From the NCBI GenBank assembly GCA_030407085.1, contig CM059583.1, positions 207,140,001 through 207,204,000 of the forward strand: a DNA stretch of 64,000 nt, given 5' to 3'. Below, piece after piece: positions 49,937 to 61,733 of this stretch (position 1 is its first letter; each line of letters begins with the position of its first letter). The position numbers were made by a program, and so were the translations under genes. The notes beneath the pieces were generated by a model. The model did not search any database. It saw nothing but the letters and a program-made list of their open reading frames with translations, and was not told the origin of the DNA. Origin of the DNA: Trichopria drosophilae (lineage: Eukaryota; Arthropoda; Insecta; Hymenoptera; Diapriidae).

Positions 49937-50179
49937 CCTTCCTGTCTTCCAGCTTCGATAACGAAAGATTAAATTGAATAGGTTTCTAAAAATAAACCTT
50001 ACAAGAGCTCCTTGGAAAACTGCTGATCTGACGTTATGCACTAAATATAACCGTATTTTTGCGGTTTTTTAACAATGTTTTCCAAAATTCTGAACCACGA
50101 AAATTCGCGTTTCAAACGGAGCACACTCGAAACACGACTTATTTGTACATTTACTATATGGTAATTGCGGCGAGTCGCA

Positions 50180-50420
50180 AGCGCTTAAGTAAATTCTGAC
50201 ACTTGACATCGCGCCGGTGCGGACTTCTGGGTGAGCCCAGGGGCTCCCAACTCCCGTGTAAACGGGGGACCAAATATAGGCGTGAACGCTACCGGCCTCT
50301 CTTATAGAGCATTTCACGCTGTGACGTCACGACAGGTCACGTGTCCCTAAAATCCAAGATGGAGGATACTGGAGGACAAACAAACCGCGTTTTCCTTTAA
50401 ATTAGAATTGAAGATAAGAG
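50180..50420. promoter_or_regulatory. GC-rich, possibly bidirectional promoter upstream of ILK
   Basis: A GC- and CpG-rich patch in otherwise AT-rich DNA lies about 250-480 bp upstream of the ILK ATG. It contains a palindromic CRE inside GTGACGTCAC (50321-50330), an E-box CACGTG (50338-50343) and AAGATGGAGGA (50356-50366), which resembles the YY1/Pho-type AAGATGG motif. The motifs are seen. Promoter function and any use in the plus direction toward the THAP fragment are inference. Confidence 0.6.
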
Positions 50421-50465
50421 AAAAATATATTATTTACGTATTTTAAGGCAAATATAGTCTCATTT

Positions 50466-50663
50466 TGTTGTATTGTAGGTTGTTCAAAACGTGGAGATAG
50501 AGATAGAATATCATTTTATCGTATTCCGAGCATAATAAGTATTAATAATCGCAAATACATGACAACAGATCGTCATAAAACGAATGGTTCTGAAAGTCTT
50601 ACTGAAGATACTGACAAGGTGATTAAACTGTCCAAAAGCAAGTTCGTTTTCTTGAATCGTTAG
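50466..50663 (+). pseudogene. Partial THAP zinc-finger domain (N-terminal half)
   Basis: The open frame reads CCIVGCSKRGDRDRISFYRIPS and continues without recognisable THAP sequence to a TAG at 50661-50663. CxxxC followed by a basic turn and SFYRIP is the start of a THAP (C2CH) DNA-binding domain, but the later C-x2-H pair is missing. No in-frame ATG precedes it. The bases just before it (TTGTATTGTAG) could be a splice acceptor, so it may be an exon of a gene sharing the ILK promoter. Alternatively it is the 5' part of the P-element/THAP9-like relic whose transposase lies 4.6 kb downstream on the same strand. I cannot decide between them. Confidence 0.55.
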
Positions 50664-50829
50664 TTTTTATTTATTTGGTGTGCTTTTCTATTTGACACGA
50701 TTAAAGATTATTATCAAATTAAAAACATTCATTGTAGATTCAACGTAAATTAAAAATTCAATCAGACAGGAAACGACACATAAAATAAAACCTGTATATT
50801 CTGAAAGTCTCTTCAGGTAAAAGTACCAG

Positions 50830-51617
50830 TAACTGACCACTTAAGCATGCTGCAGACGAATATCATCAATATAGAATATTGAACTAACTATATATTGAAA
50901 TAATGTTACATATATTTTGAGACAATGACATCTTCAATCGAATCGGCCAAAAATAAGAACATTTTTTGCCTTAAATTAATATTTATACATAAAAAATGTA
51001 AATATCCTCCGTGTACCAATAACTGACCATTGAAAATGTGTATGTCCAAGTGTCTGACCTTGGATGTCCCCATAACTGACCATTAAGCTATTGCGTTATA
51101 AGTTCCGCACTGACAGGTTTTTAATAAGCAATATTAAAGGTTAAAATATTAGGGAAGGGGGCATAAAAAATATAAAATTTTGTTATTAGTTTTTTTCTTT
51201 TATTTATAATAAGCAATATAAATAACAAATTAAATAATGTAACGATTTATATTTTTAAAATCTAATATCACTTTTATAACTATTTGTATTTTCATGACTT
51301 TAAATATAGTATCACATTTTGTTTTTTTTAAATCTAGTAACACTGTTTATTGTCAGCTTCGAAAATTTAATATCACTTTTTATTTTAATTTTTTTTAAAT
51401 CTAGCATCATTTTTTGTTGTCATTTTCATAAATATACTATCTTACATTGCAGCTTTCATGTATTATGTTAGATTGTTATAAACATTGCATACTTACGTGA
51501 TGTTTCTGCAGAAACACTCTTAAAAAATTGGTAAATATAGCAACGGCCAGACATCGGAACATGGAAACCGAATACGTGAAGTGGACCTCGGCCGATAACT
51601 GACCGGCCGGTCAGTTA
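50830..51617. repeat. Cluster of TAACTGACC motifs
   Basis: TAACTGACC occurs at 50830-50838, 51020-51028, 51073-51081 and 51596-51604, and in reverse at 51609-51617. The last two form a perfect 22-bp palindrome (51596-51617). The first three are each preceded by a C-C-rich tract (ACCAG, ACCAA, CCCCA), so a unit longer than 9 bp is repeated. Function is unknown. The motifs lie between the THAP remnant and the transposase remnant. Confidence 0.6.
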
Positions 51618-51929
51618 CCCGCATAGAGATATGTGTAAATTGTATCGTATGTCATAGGGAACGAAAATTTGTTTATTTAATACAATTTTACTTATATGAA
51701 ATTAAAAAATGAAATGCATATATTGCAACAAAAGCGGAGATAATGGGACTGTCAAAAGATCATTACCCAGGTTAGGACATGACAATAACCTTTTTAGGAA
51801 GGTTATGACAATAAACATAACTTACTTTCTAACTATACTGATATATAAAAAGGAAGAGGCATAAATACCATCTTCAAAATTTCTTCTCGACCGCTTGATG
51901 AATATATAGAAAATTCTTATAAAGAATTA

Positions 51930-52030
51930 AAGGTTTCTCGGTGTGACGGTCTATCGAATAAAGACTAGATAGTTTTTTGGAATACGTTTCGGCAAATAAT
52001 GTGTGCCTTCTTCAGTTTATTATTAAATAT
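51930..52030 (-). mobile_element. Penelope-type 3' tail fragment with hammerhead-like core
   Basis: On the minus strand CTGAAGA (52015-52009) is followed by A, GGC, an ACACATTATTT loop, GCC and GAAAC (ending 51986), then GTATTCCAAAAAACTATC. The layout matches the tail at 27449 (same core, one unpaired base, stem, GAAACG) although stem and loop differ. No Penelope coding sequence was found next to it. Confidence 0.5.
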
Positions 52031-52619
52031 GTGAAAACATAAAAAGTTTTGCCCTATAGTTATAAATGGCAGCTAATTCGGTGCAAAAAATTAAGAGCAG
52101 TCTTAACCTTTCGCACAATTCGCGTGCAAAAATGTGTAAAATCAGTGGATTATAATATGTGCAATTTTCCAGCAAGCACCTCGTCATCATATCTTGAACT
52201 CTCGTAAAATTTATCCATGTCAATTACCATTTTGATGAGGGGAAGCATTAAAATAAGGGAAGGAACGGCAATCTTGTCTGCCTCTTAAAGTTAAAATAAT
52301 GGGAAGGCTACTATATTTCTCATATCATTCTTATGAGAAACGTACCAACAAATTTTCGTAGGGATAATAATCCTTTGCAAAAATACTCCTACTACAAATA
52401 TTTTAATGTATAAATTAGGATATCATGCATTAAGTCTACAAATCACAGCATATGTTTTCTGACATTCAATAAGACAATTTCTTTCGGACGTATTTTAATC
52501 CACAAAACTTGAAAATCACGTTTCATTGTTTTCCTATGCGTAGGTTTTCAACATATGAATTTCAAAATTTCGTTTTTTTCTGATCTGGAAATAAACACTT
52601 TTCGTAGCGTAGTATATGG

Positions 52620-54109
52620 GCAAATCCACAGAACTTTTGACTTTCGTGTTATTTTAAGATTCACGTAAATAAGCTGTACAGAAATATTTATAAAACATTA
52701 CTATTTACTAAAAAGGATATGCTTTTCAAGGTACAGTTATTTATTTTGCATGATAGTTGATTAAAAAACCAAAGGAAACACGAAAGCTCATGAAATTTGA
52801 ATAAACTGCTGCGTGCAAATCGTATTTTTTTTTAATATTTTGTTCTGTAACTTTTGGAACGTGTATTCTTTTCATTTGAAAATCATGTCGTTGATTAATG
52901 GCACTTTATAAAAGCCAAAGATTCTTGAAAAATAAGTGTGCCTATCGCTTAATACGAATGACATGCGTCCCAAGTCGCGTGCAGAAGATTTATGGAAAAT
53001 GGAATTTTCGTTAATTTCTAACAATAACTTTTGGAACAAGCAATATTATGGCTCCATATTTTGGGAATTTTTAATTTATGATATAATAAGTGACGTATTC
53101 CAAGGAATAAGGTGTGTCTTATCTCATCTCAATTCTGTGCCTATTACAACCTATAGTCTTCGTGCGTAACTGTTGTTGAAAAATGACACTTTTGCCAGGC
53201 ACACGAACTATACACAATTAAATGCCTCGATTATTGGCGTAATTTATTGTTTTAGGTGTCATAATAATACTCTGAACTTGTTCCAGAAATACAATACGAT
53301 GTTCAAGGGTAAAACAAGACATGAAATTATCTCTTTGACACAAACTCCTTTCTTTACACGGAAAAATGCTGAAATTTGTTACGCGCGGGTTTTATTGGTA
53401 ACTGATCATAAATACGTTGACAAATATTAAAAATTGAAGATGGTAGATACAATATGGAGGACCAAATTTCTAAAAAGTTGCTTGAACCAGCTGAAACTGT
53501 GTATTCGGGGTCGCTCATCGGCCGAGATTCGCTATAGCTTTGCTCCAGAAATAATGAAAATGTAACTTTGGGTAACTTTGTTTTTCATCTCCCTTGCTTC
53601 ATCTTTTCTGGTTAAAAATGAATAAATATGGTACTAATGACAACTTTCGTTATACCTACCTATTTAAAATTTTTTTTCAGGATTGCCGGATTGTAATGCC
53701 TTAAATCCACGTAAATAAATGTTTGCTGCTAAAATTTGTATATTATGAACCTAAAAGCAAAAAGAAAGAAAACCCCCGAATACCCAATTTGAGCTTGTGT
53801 GAGTAACTTGTTACAAATTCGGTCTTCCATATTGAATTCGCCATCTTGAATTCTGAATATCTGTTGACGGATTCGTGACCAGTAACTTAAAAACCCCCGA
53901 GTAACACAACAGAAATATGATTGGTTCGAAGATATAATTTTAGGTCTCGTTTTACCTGACTGCACTGGAACAATCCTTTAAAAGTCATAACGTGTCGTTT
54001 TTTCTACATTTTGTATGTTTAGGAGTGGCCTTAGGTTGATTTTAAATGTGTGCCACCGAAAAAAAAATGTTTTCCTTAAAGCGTAAAGTTAACAGTTCTG
54101 TGGATTTAC
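52620..54109. mobile_element. 1.5 kb element with inverted ends, no recognised protein
   Basis: The left end GCAAATCCACAGAACTTTTG and right end AACAGTTCTGTGGATTTAC are inverted. Frames inside (52936-53169, 53173-53430) match nothing I know. It lies between the THAP remnant and the transposase remnant, directly beside the foldback at 54118. Confidence 0.5.
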
Positions 54110-54117
54110 ACATATTG

Positions 54118-54593
54118 AACGAAGATTAATTCTACATAAGCAGATACGAGAGACTTGGATCATTATTTTCGTATAGATAATGATGCTTTTTCCGGCTGAA
54201 ATTTTACAGATAGTGTTTTCAACCCCGTGACTCAATTCTATAAAAGTTTAAACAAAATCGTCTATTCGGATCGAACACCAGAGGGCGGGAAAGTTACATA
54301 TGCCGTTTAACGTAGTATATAAGGGGATACGAGAGACATGATTTTGTTCAAACTTTTAGAGAATCAAGTTATAGTTTGATGAAACTGTCCGTAATACTAC
54401 GTTCAACGGCATATGTGACTTTCCCCCATGTGGTGTTCGTTCCGGACGTACGATTTTGTTTAAACTTGTACAGAATCGAGTCTCGGGTTTGAGAAAACTA
54501 TCTGTAAAATTTCAGCCGGCAAACGCATCTTTATCTATACGAAAAAAAGAATCCAATCCTCTCGTATCTGCTCATGTAGAATTAATCTTCGTT
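54118..54593. mobile_element. Foldback element (476 bp)
   Basis: Ends AACGAAGATTAATTCTACAT and ATGTAGAATTAATCTTCGTT are inverted, and the match continues for most of each arm (GCAGATACGAGAG, TATGCCGTTTAACGTAGTAT). No clear target duplication. Confidence 0.8.
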
Positions 54594-55198
54594 ACGTGTA
54601 TACTAAGCTGCGAAAAGTGTTTAGTTTATCATTCCTAATACGGGGATATCGGTTTCCGACATCGGAATACTATTTGGGCTATTCTAGTGGCCTACAGTAG
54701 TAAAAAAAGTAGTTGTTAAAAAAAAAAATTTTCATTGAACTCGAACGTTGCAAACTTCAACATCATTAGCCTATGCCTAAATATTTAAGAAACGGGACAT
54801 AATTTTATGTTTTCCATTTTTTTTCATGGCAATAGTTAATTTTTTATTTTTATTTTGGTTGAAAAAATGGATGTTTCTTACGTATTTTGGCCCGTAACAT
54901 TTGAAGTACTCAACAAATTATTAAGTAAAAAGGAGTAAAAATTTGGTTATTTTGAGATATGGCGTAGGATATGAACCTACTTCAGATAAAAGCGAAAACA
55001 ATTTCAAAATTCATATCTTGATATTGTATTGACAGACAAAAATGAATTCGATCGTAAAAAAATGTCACTTTTCTTGGTATAGCTGCTATTTAGTTACTTT
55101 TACTTATTATTTTTACATTTATGTTATCTTCTCTTCAATGTAAGAAACGTAAATGAAAAAAAATACATGTACACATAAGTTAAAAAATATTTGTAAAA

Positions 55199-56931
55199 AT
55201 GAATTACTCAGAAATGGAGACACTGGAATGTACAAACGATGCTGACCCAGAGACCGAGGCTTGCGTGGACGGAGTATCCACTACTGCTGCTGAAGTCAGG
55301 ATAATCCACAATCAAATGTAGGCGTCGGTGGAAATTATTTAATGGAAATCTCTACCTCTATAGATTGCTTAACAGAAGATAGGACAATAGGACCTGGCAT
55401 AACATCAGATTCTCCCAGTACACTCCCAAATCCAGTGAGTTGCTGCACTCCACCCCCAACGTCATTTTCGTTAGAATCTTCTTCTACTCCAACCAGCAGC
55501 CCTATAGGCCGAAGCATCCGCACATATTCAATAGCAAATGCTATTAGTCAATTTCTGCAACTGAAAATATCCACCACAAATAAGACCGTTTGTAATGACC
55601 CTACACTTTTATTCACCCAAGGCCTACAATTTCGTACGTGGAAAATTTTGTAAAGCTCTGCCTGATCCAAGTACACTTCGTGCTTGGTACAGTTCGTTCG
55701 ATTGTGAACCTGGATTTACTTCAGGAAGTTTTCGAGCTTTGCAAGAAAAGTAATAGCAGAAGAAAAATCCGGTAGAAGTGTCACTGTGTCACTGTGATAA
55801 AGAAAGTTTCAGTTCTTGAGAGACCGAAAAGAGGCTACGTCGATTTTGGGTTATCAGGTATGGATTCTTATGACGACAGACCACTTGCAAAGGACGCGTT
55901 GGTTTTTATGACAGTAGGGTTAGATTCTCACTGGAAAATACCCATAACGTACTTCTTGGTAAACGGGGTAGATTCGTGTACATTGTCTAGTCTCATTCGC
56001 AATAGTCTGGAACGTTTGTTTGCCATTGGCGTCGATGTAGCCTCTTTAACTTTAGATGGGTCATCACAACACTTTTCGACGTTGCGCGAACTTGGATGTT
56101 CATTCGACTTAGATGATCAGAAACCCTACATTGTTCACCCTTCCAGCAACAAAAAGGTGTACGTAATTTTAGATCCCTGTCATATGCTTAAGTTGTTTCG
56201 CAATTGCTTGGGTGATCAAAAGGTATTAAAAGACAAAGATGGGAACAAAACCAAATGGCAGTACATTACCTCGTTAGCGGTCTTGTGGGAAACTGAGGGT
56301 TTAAGGGCAGGCAACAGACTAAAACTTGCACACATTCACTACAATAAAATGGAAATGAAAGTCGCTTTGGCTGCCCAAACCTTAAGTAGCAGCTAGCAGA
56401 CGCTATCGAATTTTGCACTTGTGATTTGAAGCTACCATTCGCTGCATTGACAGACTTTTGGATTTCTTGAATTCCCGCAATCCGCATGGAAAAAATGTCA
56501 AAGCACCTTTACGAAAGTCTAATGAACACATTTGGCGTCCCCAAATTTTGTCTGAAATTGAATATTTACAAACCATAACTGACGTAAGTGGTAAATTGAT
56601 GTGGCGCTCCAGGCGGTATGTTCCATTTGTCGGAATGATAACAGCCTGCATATCCGTTATTAATTTGTATGAAACTTACGTTAATCCCGAAAATTTACAA
56701 ATTAAATACTTATTAACGTATAAAATAAGTCAAGACCACTTGGAACTTTTCTTTTGTGGAATACGTCTATGCGGTGAGTGGTGCCCGAACCCCACTTGTG
56801 CACAATTCATTTCTGCATACAAGAGGTTACTGGTTCGGCATGAAGCCGTAGCGACAAATGGAAATGCTGAAGCCATGGATGCCACAAAAATTTTAACAGC
56901 TCCCAGTACCGAATCGAAAAAACGAGGTTAA
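55199..56931 (+). pseudogene. P-element/THAP9-type transposase, broken by frameshifts and stops
   Basis: Fragments in successive frames match the order of P-element/THAP9 transposases. They are a short opening ORF (55199-55321), a Ser/Pro-rich stretch with an HTH-like tail (55342-55653), SPKAYNFVRGKFCKALPDPS to GFTSGSFRALQEK (about 55612-55752), the RNase H-like core (55794-56396, with GYVDFG, KDALVFM, SLTLDGSSQHFSTL, VILDPCHMLKLFRN and AAQTLSSS), and the C-terminal part (56458-56931, with FLNSRNPHGKNVKAPLR, YKISQDHLELFF and SAYKRLLVRHE). Known family members act as cut-and-paste transposases. Here at least three frame breaks occur, and the segment that should carry the first catalytic aspartate, between ALQEK and RPKRGYVDFG, is missing or scrambled. 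The later Asp and the Glu of SQDHLELFF remain. Nonfunctional. I could not find its terminal inverted repeats. Confidence 0.88.
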
Positions 56932-57814
56932 TCGACAGGTATGATATTAACGTATACACTGAAATGGATAACAGGAGAGTTTCTAACAAATATGGATTGA
57001 CTCAGGATGACGGCAGTTCAGATTCTAATTTTATGCGGGAATTCATTGTATTTGATTGGCAAATGGAAAAATCATTATCGGAGTTTTCAAACAAATGCGT
57101 TGGTCTTATAGCGGGATGGTCTTATACCTGTATATTTCATACAAATTATGGTAATAGAGAATACATAATAAATATAATAAATATGTACATATATTTTGTT
57201 TTTATAGAGTCAACAAATGCAGAATTTCAAATATAGATAGCAGCGTGGGACAAGGCCATTACGCGCCAATTCACGACTTTTTTGGATTCGGACGATCTGG
57301 TGCGTGCATTCAGAGTCTCAAGATGTGATAGAAGAAGGTCTACGTAGAGTCTATTACACGCCAAGAGGTATATGAGGACTCGACAAGGATCTCTTGATGG
57401 ATATGGCATCAACTAAATCAATCCTTATTAAAGTAGCAAGGAAAAACTTACTACTACAATAGAGAAATTTACTATTCTGGTCAGTTTTCTTGACTAATAT
57501 AATGAAAAACATATCGATGTAGCAAATAACAAGGAATCCTGGTTAATGTAGCAAGGATTCCTTTCTATTCCAAACATTATCTAATTTCTTGATCGATAAA
57601 AATTTATATTGTTATAATAATGAGATATTCCAGTTACCTTAAGTACGAAGCCCTGGTATTTTAGTAAAGATTGAGTTAATAAGGGGAAATAGTTGTTCCT
57701 CCGTGATAAATTTTTTTCAGTTAGTTCGGTATAGTTCATTTAATGATTAATCAGCGTGAGATGTCAAAAGATTGGACTGTCTGCAATAATAAATGAAGGA
57801 AAGGGTTCAGGCAC
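56932..57814. other. Decayed DNA after the transposase remnant
   Basis: The frame 56964-57236 lies where the transposase C-terminus would continue but I cannot match it to the family. The remainder is unassigned. Confidence 0.4.
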
Positions 57815-58198
57815 AAAATCAGCTGCATGAAATATACCTTTAAGAAATATAAAAAAAACTCTTTACTACTTTGGCGAGGAGTTCAGTGGTGCTACAATAA
57901 AAAGTGTAAAAGTTGACCCATACATTTTGGGGAAAAAAATTTGTTTTTTTTTTTTTAAAATGCCACTACATTTTTATAAATTACTTAACAAATTTTTAAA
58001 AAAAGCTGAATATGAAAACACATTAATATTATTTTATAACACATAATATCTAATCAATTATGATATGATTTTAAAAAATTCAATTTTTTGAAAAAAAAAT
58101 CCGTAACGAATTCAGCACCACTGAATTCCACGTCAAAAATTATGAAAGAACATTTTTTCAAATTTTTAAAGGTATATTTCATACAGTTGATTTTATAC
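57815..58198. mobile_element. Foldback element (about 385 bp)
   Basis: GCATGAAATATACCTTTAA on the left pairs with AAAGGTATATTTCATAC on the right, and further in GTTCAGTGGTGCT pairs with AGCACCACTGAATTC. Confidence 0.65.
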
Positions 58199-59003
58199 AT
58201 CCTCTGAAATAAAATGATGGAGGTTTAAATGAAATTTCCTCGTCTTGTTAATCAATTTAAATAATTTGCTTCTAAAATATGTTGAAACAATAATTTCAGA
58301 AAGTAGTTTTAAAACATGAATAATTAATACATACAAATTAGTGTGCAAATAGAATTTTAAAACGTCATTATTTTTTAATAAATAATTTAAAAAACATACT
58401 TCCCGTCATTTTTATATCTATTTGATAAAAAAAGAATTACAAAATTTAAAAAAAATAGTAATAAAACCCTTCAAGAATCATAAGCAAACGATGTTCCATT
58501 CAGCCAACAACTGACACGTTTCATATAAAATGTTTGTCGCATTTGATCATTGGATAGCCAGAGAAATTTGTCCATGTTATTATTAATTACTTACGTCAAT
58601 TTATTATTATAACATTTTTAAAACATAATTTTAAACTAATGTATGTTAAGCAGTACAGTACAACCGAAATGACCAATTGTGCCGTACTTTGGACATTATT
58701 TTCTTAAATGCATCATTATCAAGAAAGTTAAATAAATCTTATATCGATATTATTTATTTATTTTATACATTTTACAATATATTTGTCATGTTTCTTTTCT
58801 TTGAAAAACGTGTAATGTCCAATTTTAGAAAAAACAAGGAATTTTTTTGTTTCCATGCATTCCAAACAAAATATTCCTTATTATTTTGTTATTCATTATT
58901 GACCAATATTTAAAGGCATATATTTCATGCCGACTTCATTGAATACACGAATTTTTTACTTCCATTTTCGCGTAAAACTCAATTATTTCGCTTCATCCGC
59001 CGG
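58199..59003. other. No recognisable feature
   Basis: AT-rich, with no domain-bearing frame. Confidence 0.5.
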
Positions 59004-59940
59004 CGCACATTAGGAAACGATCTGGATAGTTAGATTCAAAATAAGATTCCGTCGAAACTACTCGACCTATTTCAATGATTTTTCTTTTAAAATCAAGCTA
59101 ATAAAATTTGGAAGAGGATTGTCTAGGCCCATTTTCGAAAAACGATGCGTATCGCCCTAGCTAAACAACAAATATTAACAATATACAAAATTTTGGATAT
59201 ATTTCGGTATAGATCAAATCTCCGAACTTATCTTCAAAAATGCACTTAAGACCTTATATTGTACGTGAACAGTTTCCACATTCACGTCATATATGTGAAA
59301 AAAGTGTAGGGGGAAATTGAGAAAAAAGACAAATTCCTAAAGTAACTTTTCAACATAAAATGAACCGATTAAATATTACGGGAATTGAAAACGGCAATAA
59401 CATAGAGGGAAGCCATTGTTATCACCAACAAATCGATTTTGTACACAATTAATTTTTGCGTTTTTTGCATTTCTTCGAAAAATACAAATCACAAACAAAA
59501 ATGCATATATATAATCTTTTTTAAAAAGAATTTGATGCTCTACCTATTTTCTTTCAAACATTTTTTGTGCGATTTGTATTTTTGGAAATAAATGCAAAAA
59601 ACCGCACACAACCGCGTTTTTTTCAGTTTTGATCTTGAAAATGACCTTGCCGACAATTTTCATGGTCATATTCGTAATCAGCGCATCAAAATACATAAAA
59701 ATGCGAGGTTACAACTGAGTCGGAGACTTGATCCATACCGAACTATATCCAAAATGTTGTATGTTGTTAATATTTGTTGTTTACCTAGGGCGATACGCAT
59801 CGTTTTTTGAAAATCGGCCTAGATAATCTTCTTCCAAATTTTATTAGCTTCATTTTAAAAAAAAATCATTGAAATAGGTCGAGTAGTTTCGACGGAATCC
59901 TATTTTGAATCTAACTATCCAGATCGTTTCCTAGTGTGCG
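59004..59940. mobile_element. Foldback element (937 bp)
   Basis: Ends CGCACATTAGGAAACGATCT and AGATCGTTTCCTAGTGTGCG, with arms of about 0.25 kb (for example AAACGATGCGTATCGCCCTA against TAGGGCGATACGCATCGTTT). The frame 59592-59810 is an arm. Flanks show no clear duplication. Confidence 0.8.
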
Positions 59941-60292
59941 ACGTGCCGTTTGAAACAAGCAGCGGCTCCGCGGGAAATCAGCTGGCAAATCAGCGCAAGT
60001 CGTACCACGACAATCCCCGAATCTTTCCGATTTTCTCCGAAAATGACAAACTTTCTCCAATATGGCGCCGTTCTAATCAGAGTAAATTCAACAGCGAAAA
60101 TCTTGAGCAACTTCATAAACCATGGTGGAACCAGAAACTACATAAACAATAGAGAGAAGCAACTTCGTTTTGAAATACATATTACGATTTACGACTGAGG
60201 TGTACAATGCCATTGGTTATTGACTAGTAACTTCTAGTACCTTTTGCTCTGAGATAATGTTGGTACACCACAAATGAAGCCAGTCCGACTCA

Positions 60293-60793
60293 GGGCGCAG
60301 TCACATAGGGCCGGATCGCCGAAACGGAATCCTTTGGAACGGAAAATATATTACCAGATTTGGTTCGAGTGTTCCAGTCGTTCCCAACTGGTACATTTCC
60401 GTCTTTCTGTTCCGTCGATGTTAAACACCTACCGTCACATGTGATAAGAATGACGGAACAGAACGACGAAATTAATTAATTAATTTACGAAATTGTAAAT
60501 AATATGTTCTAATTACAATGCATTTGAATAAATAAACGTATAATTATATTGAATTAATGTACGTACATTGTTAAAACATTACAAAACAGCTAATAATTGC
60601 AAAATTTCAAGACATTTCTCTAGATTCGATCCGGAAAATCACCAAATTCCGTTCACATGTGACGGTATAGGTGTTTAAATCGACGGAACAGAACGACGGA
60701 AAAAGAAGCATGTAAACAAAAACCAAATCTGGTAATATATTTTCCGTTCCAAAGGATTCTGTTTCGGCGATCCGGCCCTATGTGACCGCGCCC
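60293..60793. mobile_element. Harbinger-like short element (501 bp), 3-bp TCA duplication
   Basis: Ends GGGCGCAGTCACATAGGGCC and GGCCCTATGTGACCGCGCCC are inverted and the pairing extends beyond GGATCGCCGAAACGGAATCC. TCA occurs on both sides (60290-60292, 60794-60796). Other array units have the uninterrupted sequence (GACTCAGTCGATTATG at about 61521, GACTCAATCGATAATG at about 62789). A 3-bp duplication with GGG-type ends fits PIF/Harbinger, but no transposase is present to prove it. Confidence 0.75.
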
Positions 60794-60993
60794 TCAGCCG
60801 ATAACGTCAATGTTTAACCTAAAATATTTAAATTAAACAGAAACTAAATGTTTTAGGGTAAATTTTGCGTGCTATGTGTATTAAATTTTAAAAGATAAAA
60901 AGAATTCTTTTACACAAGAATTCAAAATCTGAATTTTTTCGATCGATATTGACTAGTAACTTCTAGTACTTTATGCTCTGAGATAATGTTGGT

Positions 60994-61497
60994 AAAGTAG
61001 TCCAACAGTAAGATATATCGTCGGTTCTTTCAAGTTTGTCCAAAGTTATAGCCCCTCACTATCGCCACTTCCTTAACTCTGTTTATATTCGTGCAAAGAG
61101 TACTTCTTGGTTCTTGCACTGTTTTCATTCGTAAAAATATGGTGATTTGCCCACGTTCAACATTGTAAATTTCCTAATTGAAATTGGAAATTTTCTATGT
61201 GAGGTTAGGAATTTCACGTTTTGTAAATCTCCTATGTTGAAAGTGGTAAAATTACAACGCGACGCATTTTAGCAAATACATATTGTGAAAATTAATGAAA
61301 ATTACAATCAATTTGTAAACGTTATTTCTACTTTTTACAGTGTGGATAAGTGTCGTGAAGCGAGTATGGCTCAGTGACAAAATGTGGCAAGGTAGTAGAG
61401 GAAGAGAGTGACATAACTTTGGACAAGTCAAATATATAACTTAGGATAGACATATCTATAACTTTGGGCGGTATAACTTAGGGCGGACATAACTGCA
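60994..61497. mobile_element. Insertion of about 0.5 kb in the second array unit
   Basis: It interrupts the unit between GATAATGTTGGTA and CAACCATAAATGAAG. It contains CCAAAGTTATAG near one end against ATAACTTTGG near the other. A block at about 61140-61345, ending CTACTTTTTACAGTG, resembles the right end of 16702-17828. It may therefore be two nested pieces. Confidence 0.55.
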
Positions 61498-61733
61498 CAA
61501 CCATAAATGAAGCTAGACGGACTCAGTCGATTATGTCAATTTCTAACCTAACAAAATTTAAATTATGTAAACGGAAAAACTAAATATGTTTTAGGGTAAA
61601 TTTTACGTGTTTTCCTATGTGCATTAAATTTTATCAAATTCACAAGAATAAAGATAAAAAGAATTCTTTTACACAAGAATTCAAAATATGTATATGAATT
61701 TTTTCGATCGATATACAGGATGATCCTTTTGTC

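Noticed and set aside
49937..50041. In-frame upstream ATG extending ILK by 35 residues
   Set aside because: ILK proteins begin at MEDIF. The extension is unrelated to the family and probably 5' UTR.
50830..51617. CRISPR-like array from the spaced TAACTGACC motifs
   Set aside because: Repeats are only 9 bp, irregularly spaced and partly inverted. The window is animal nuclear DNA.
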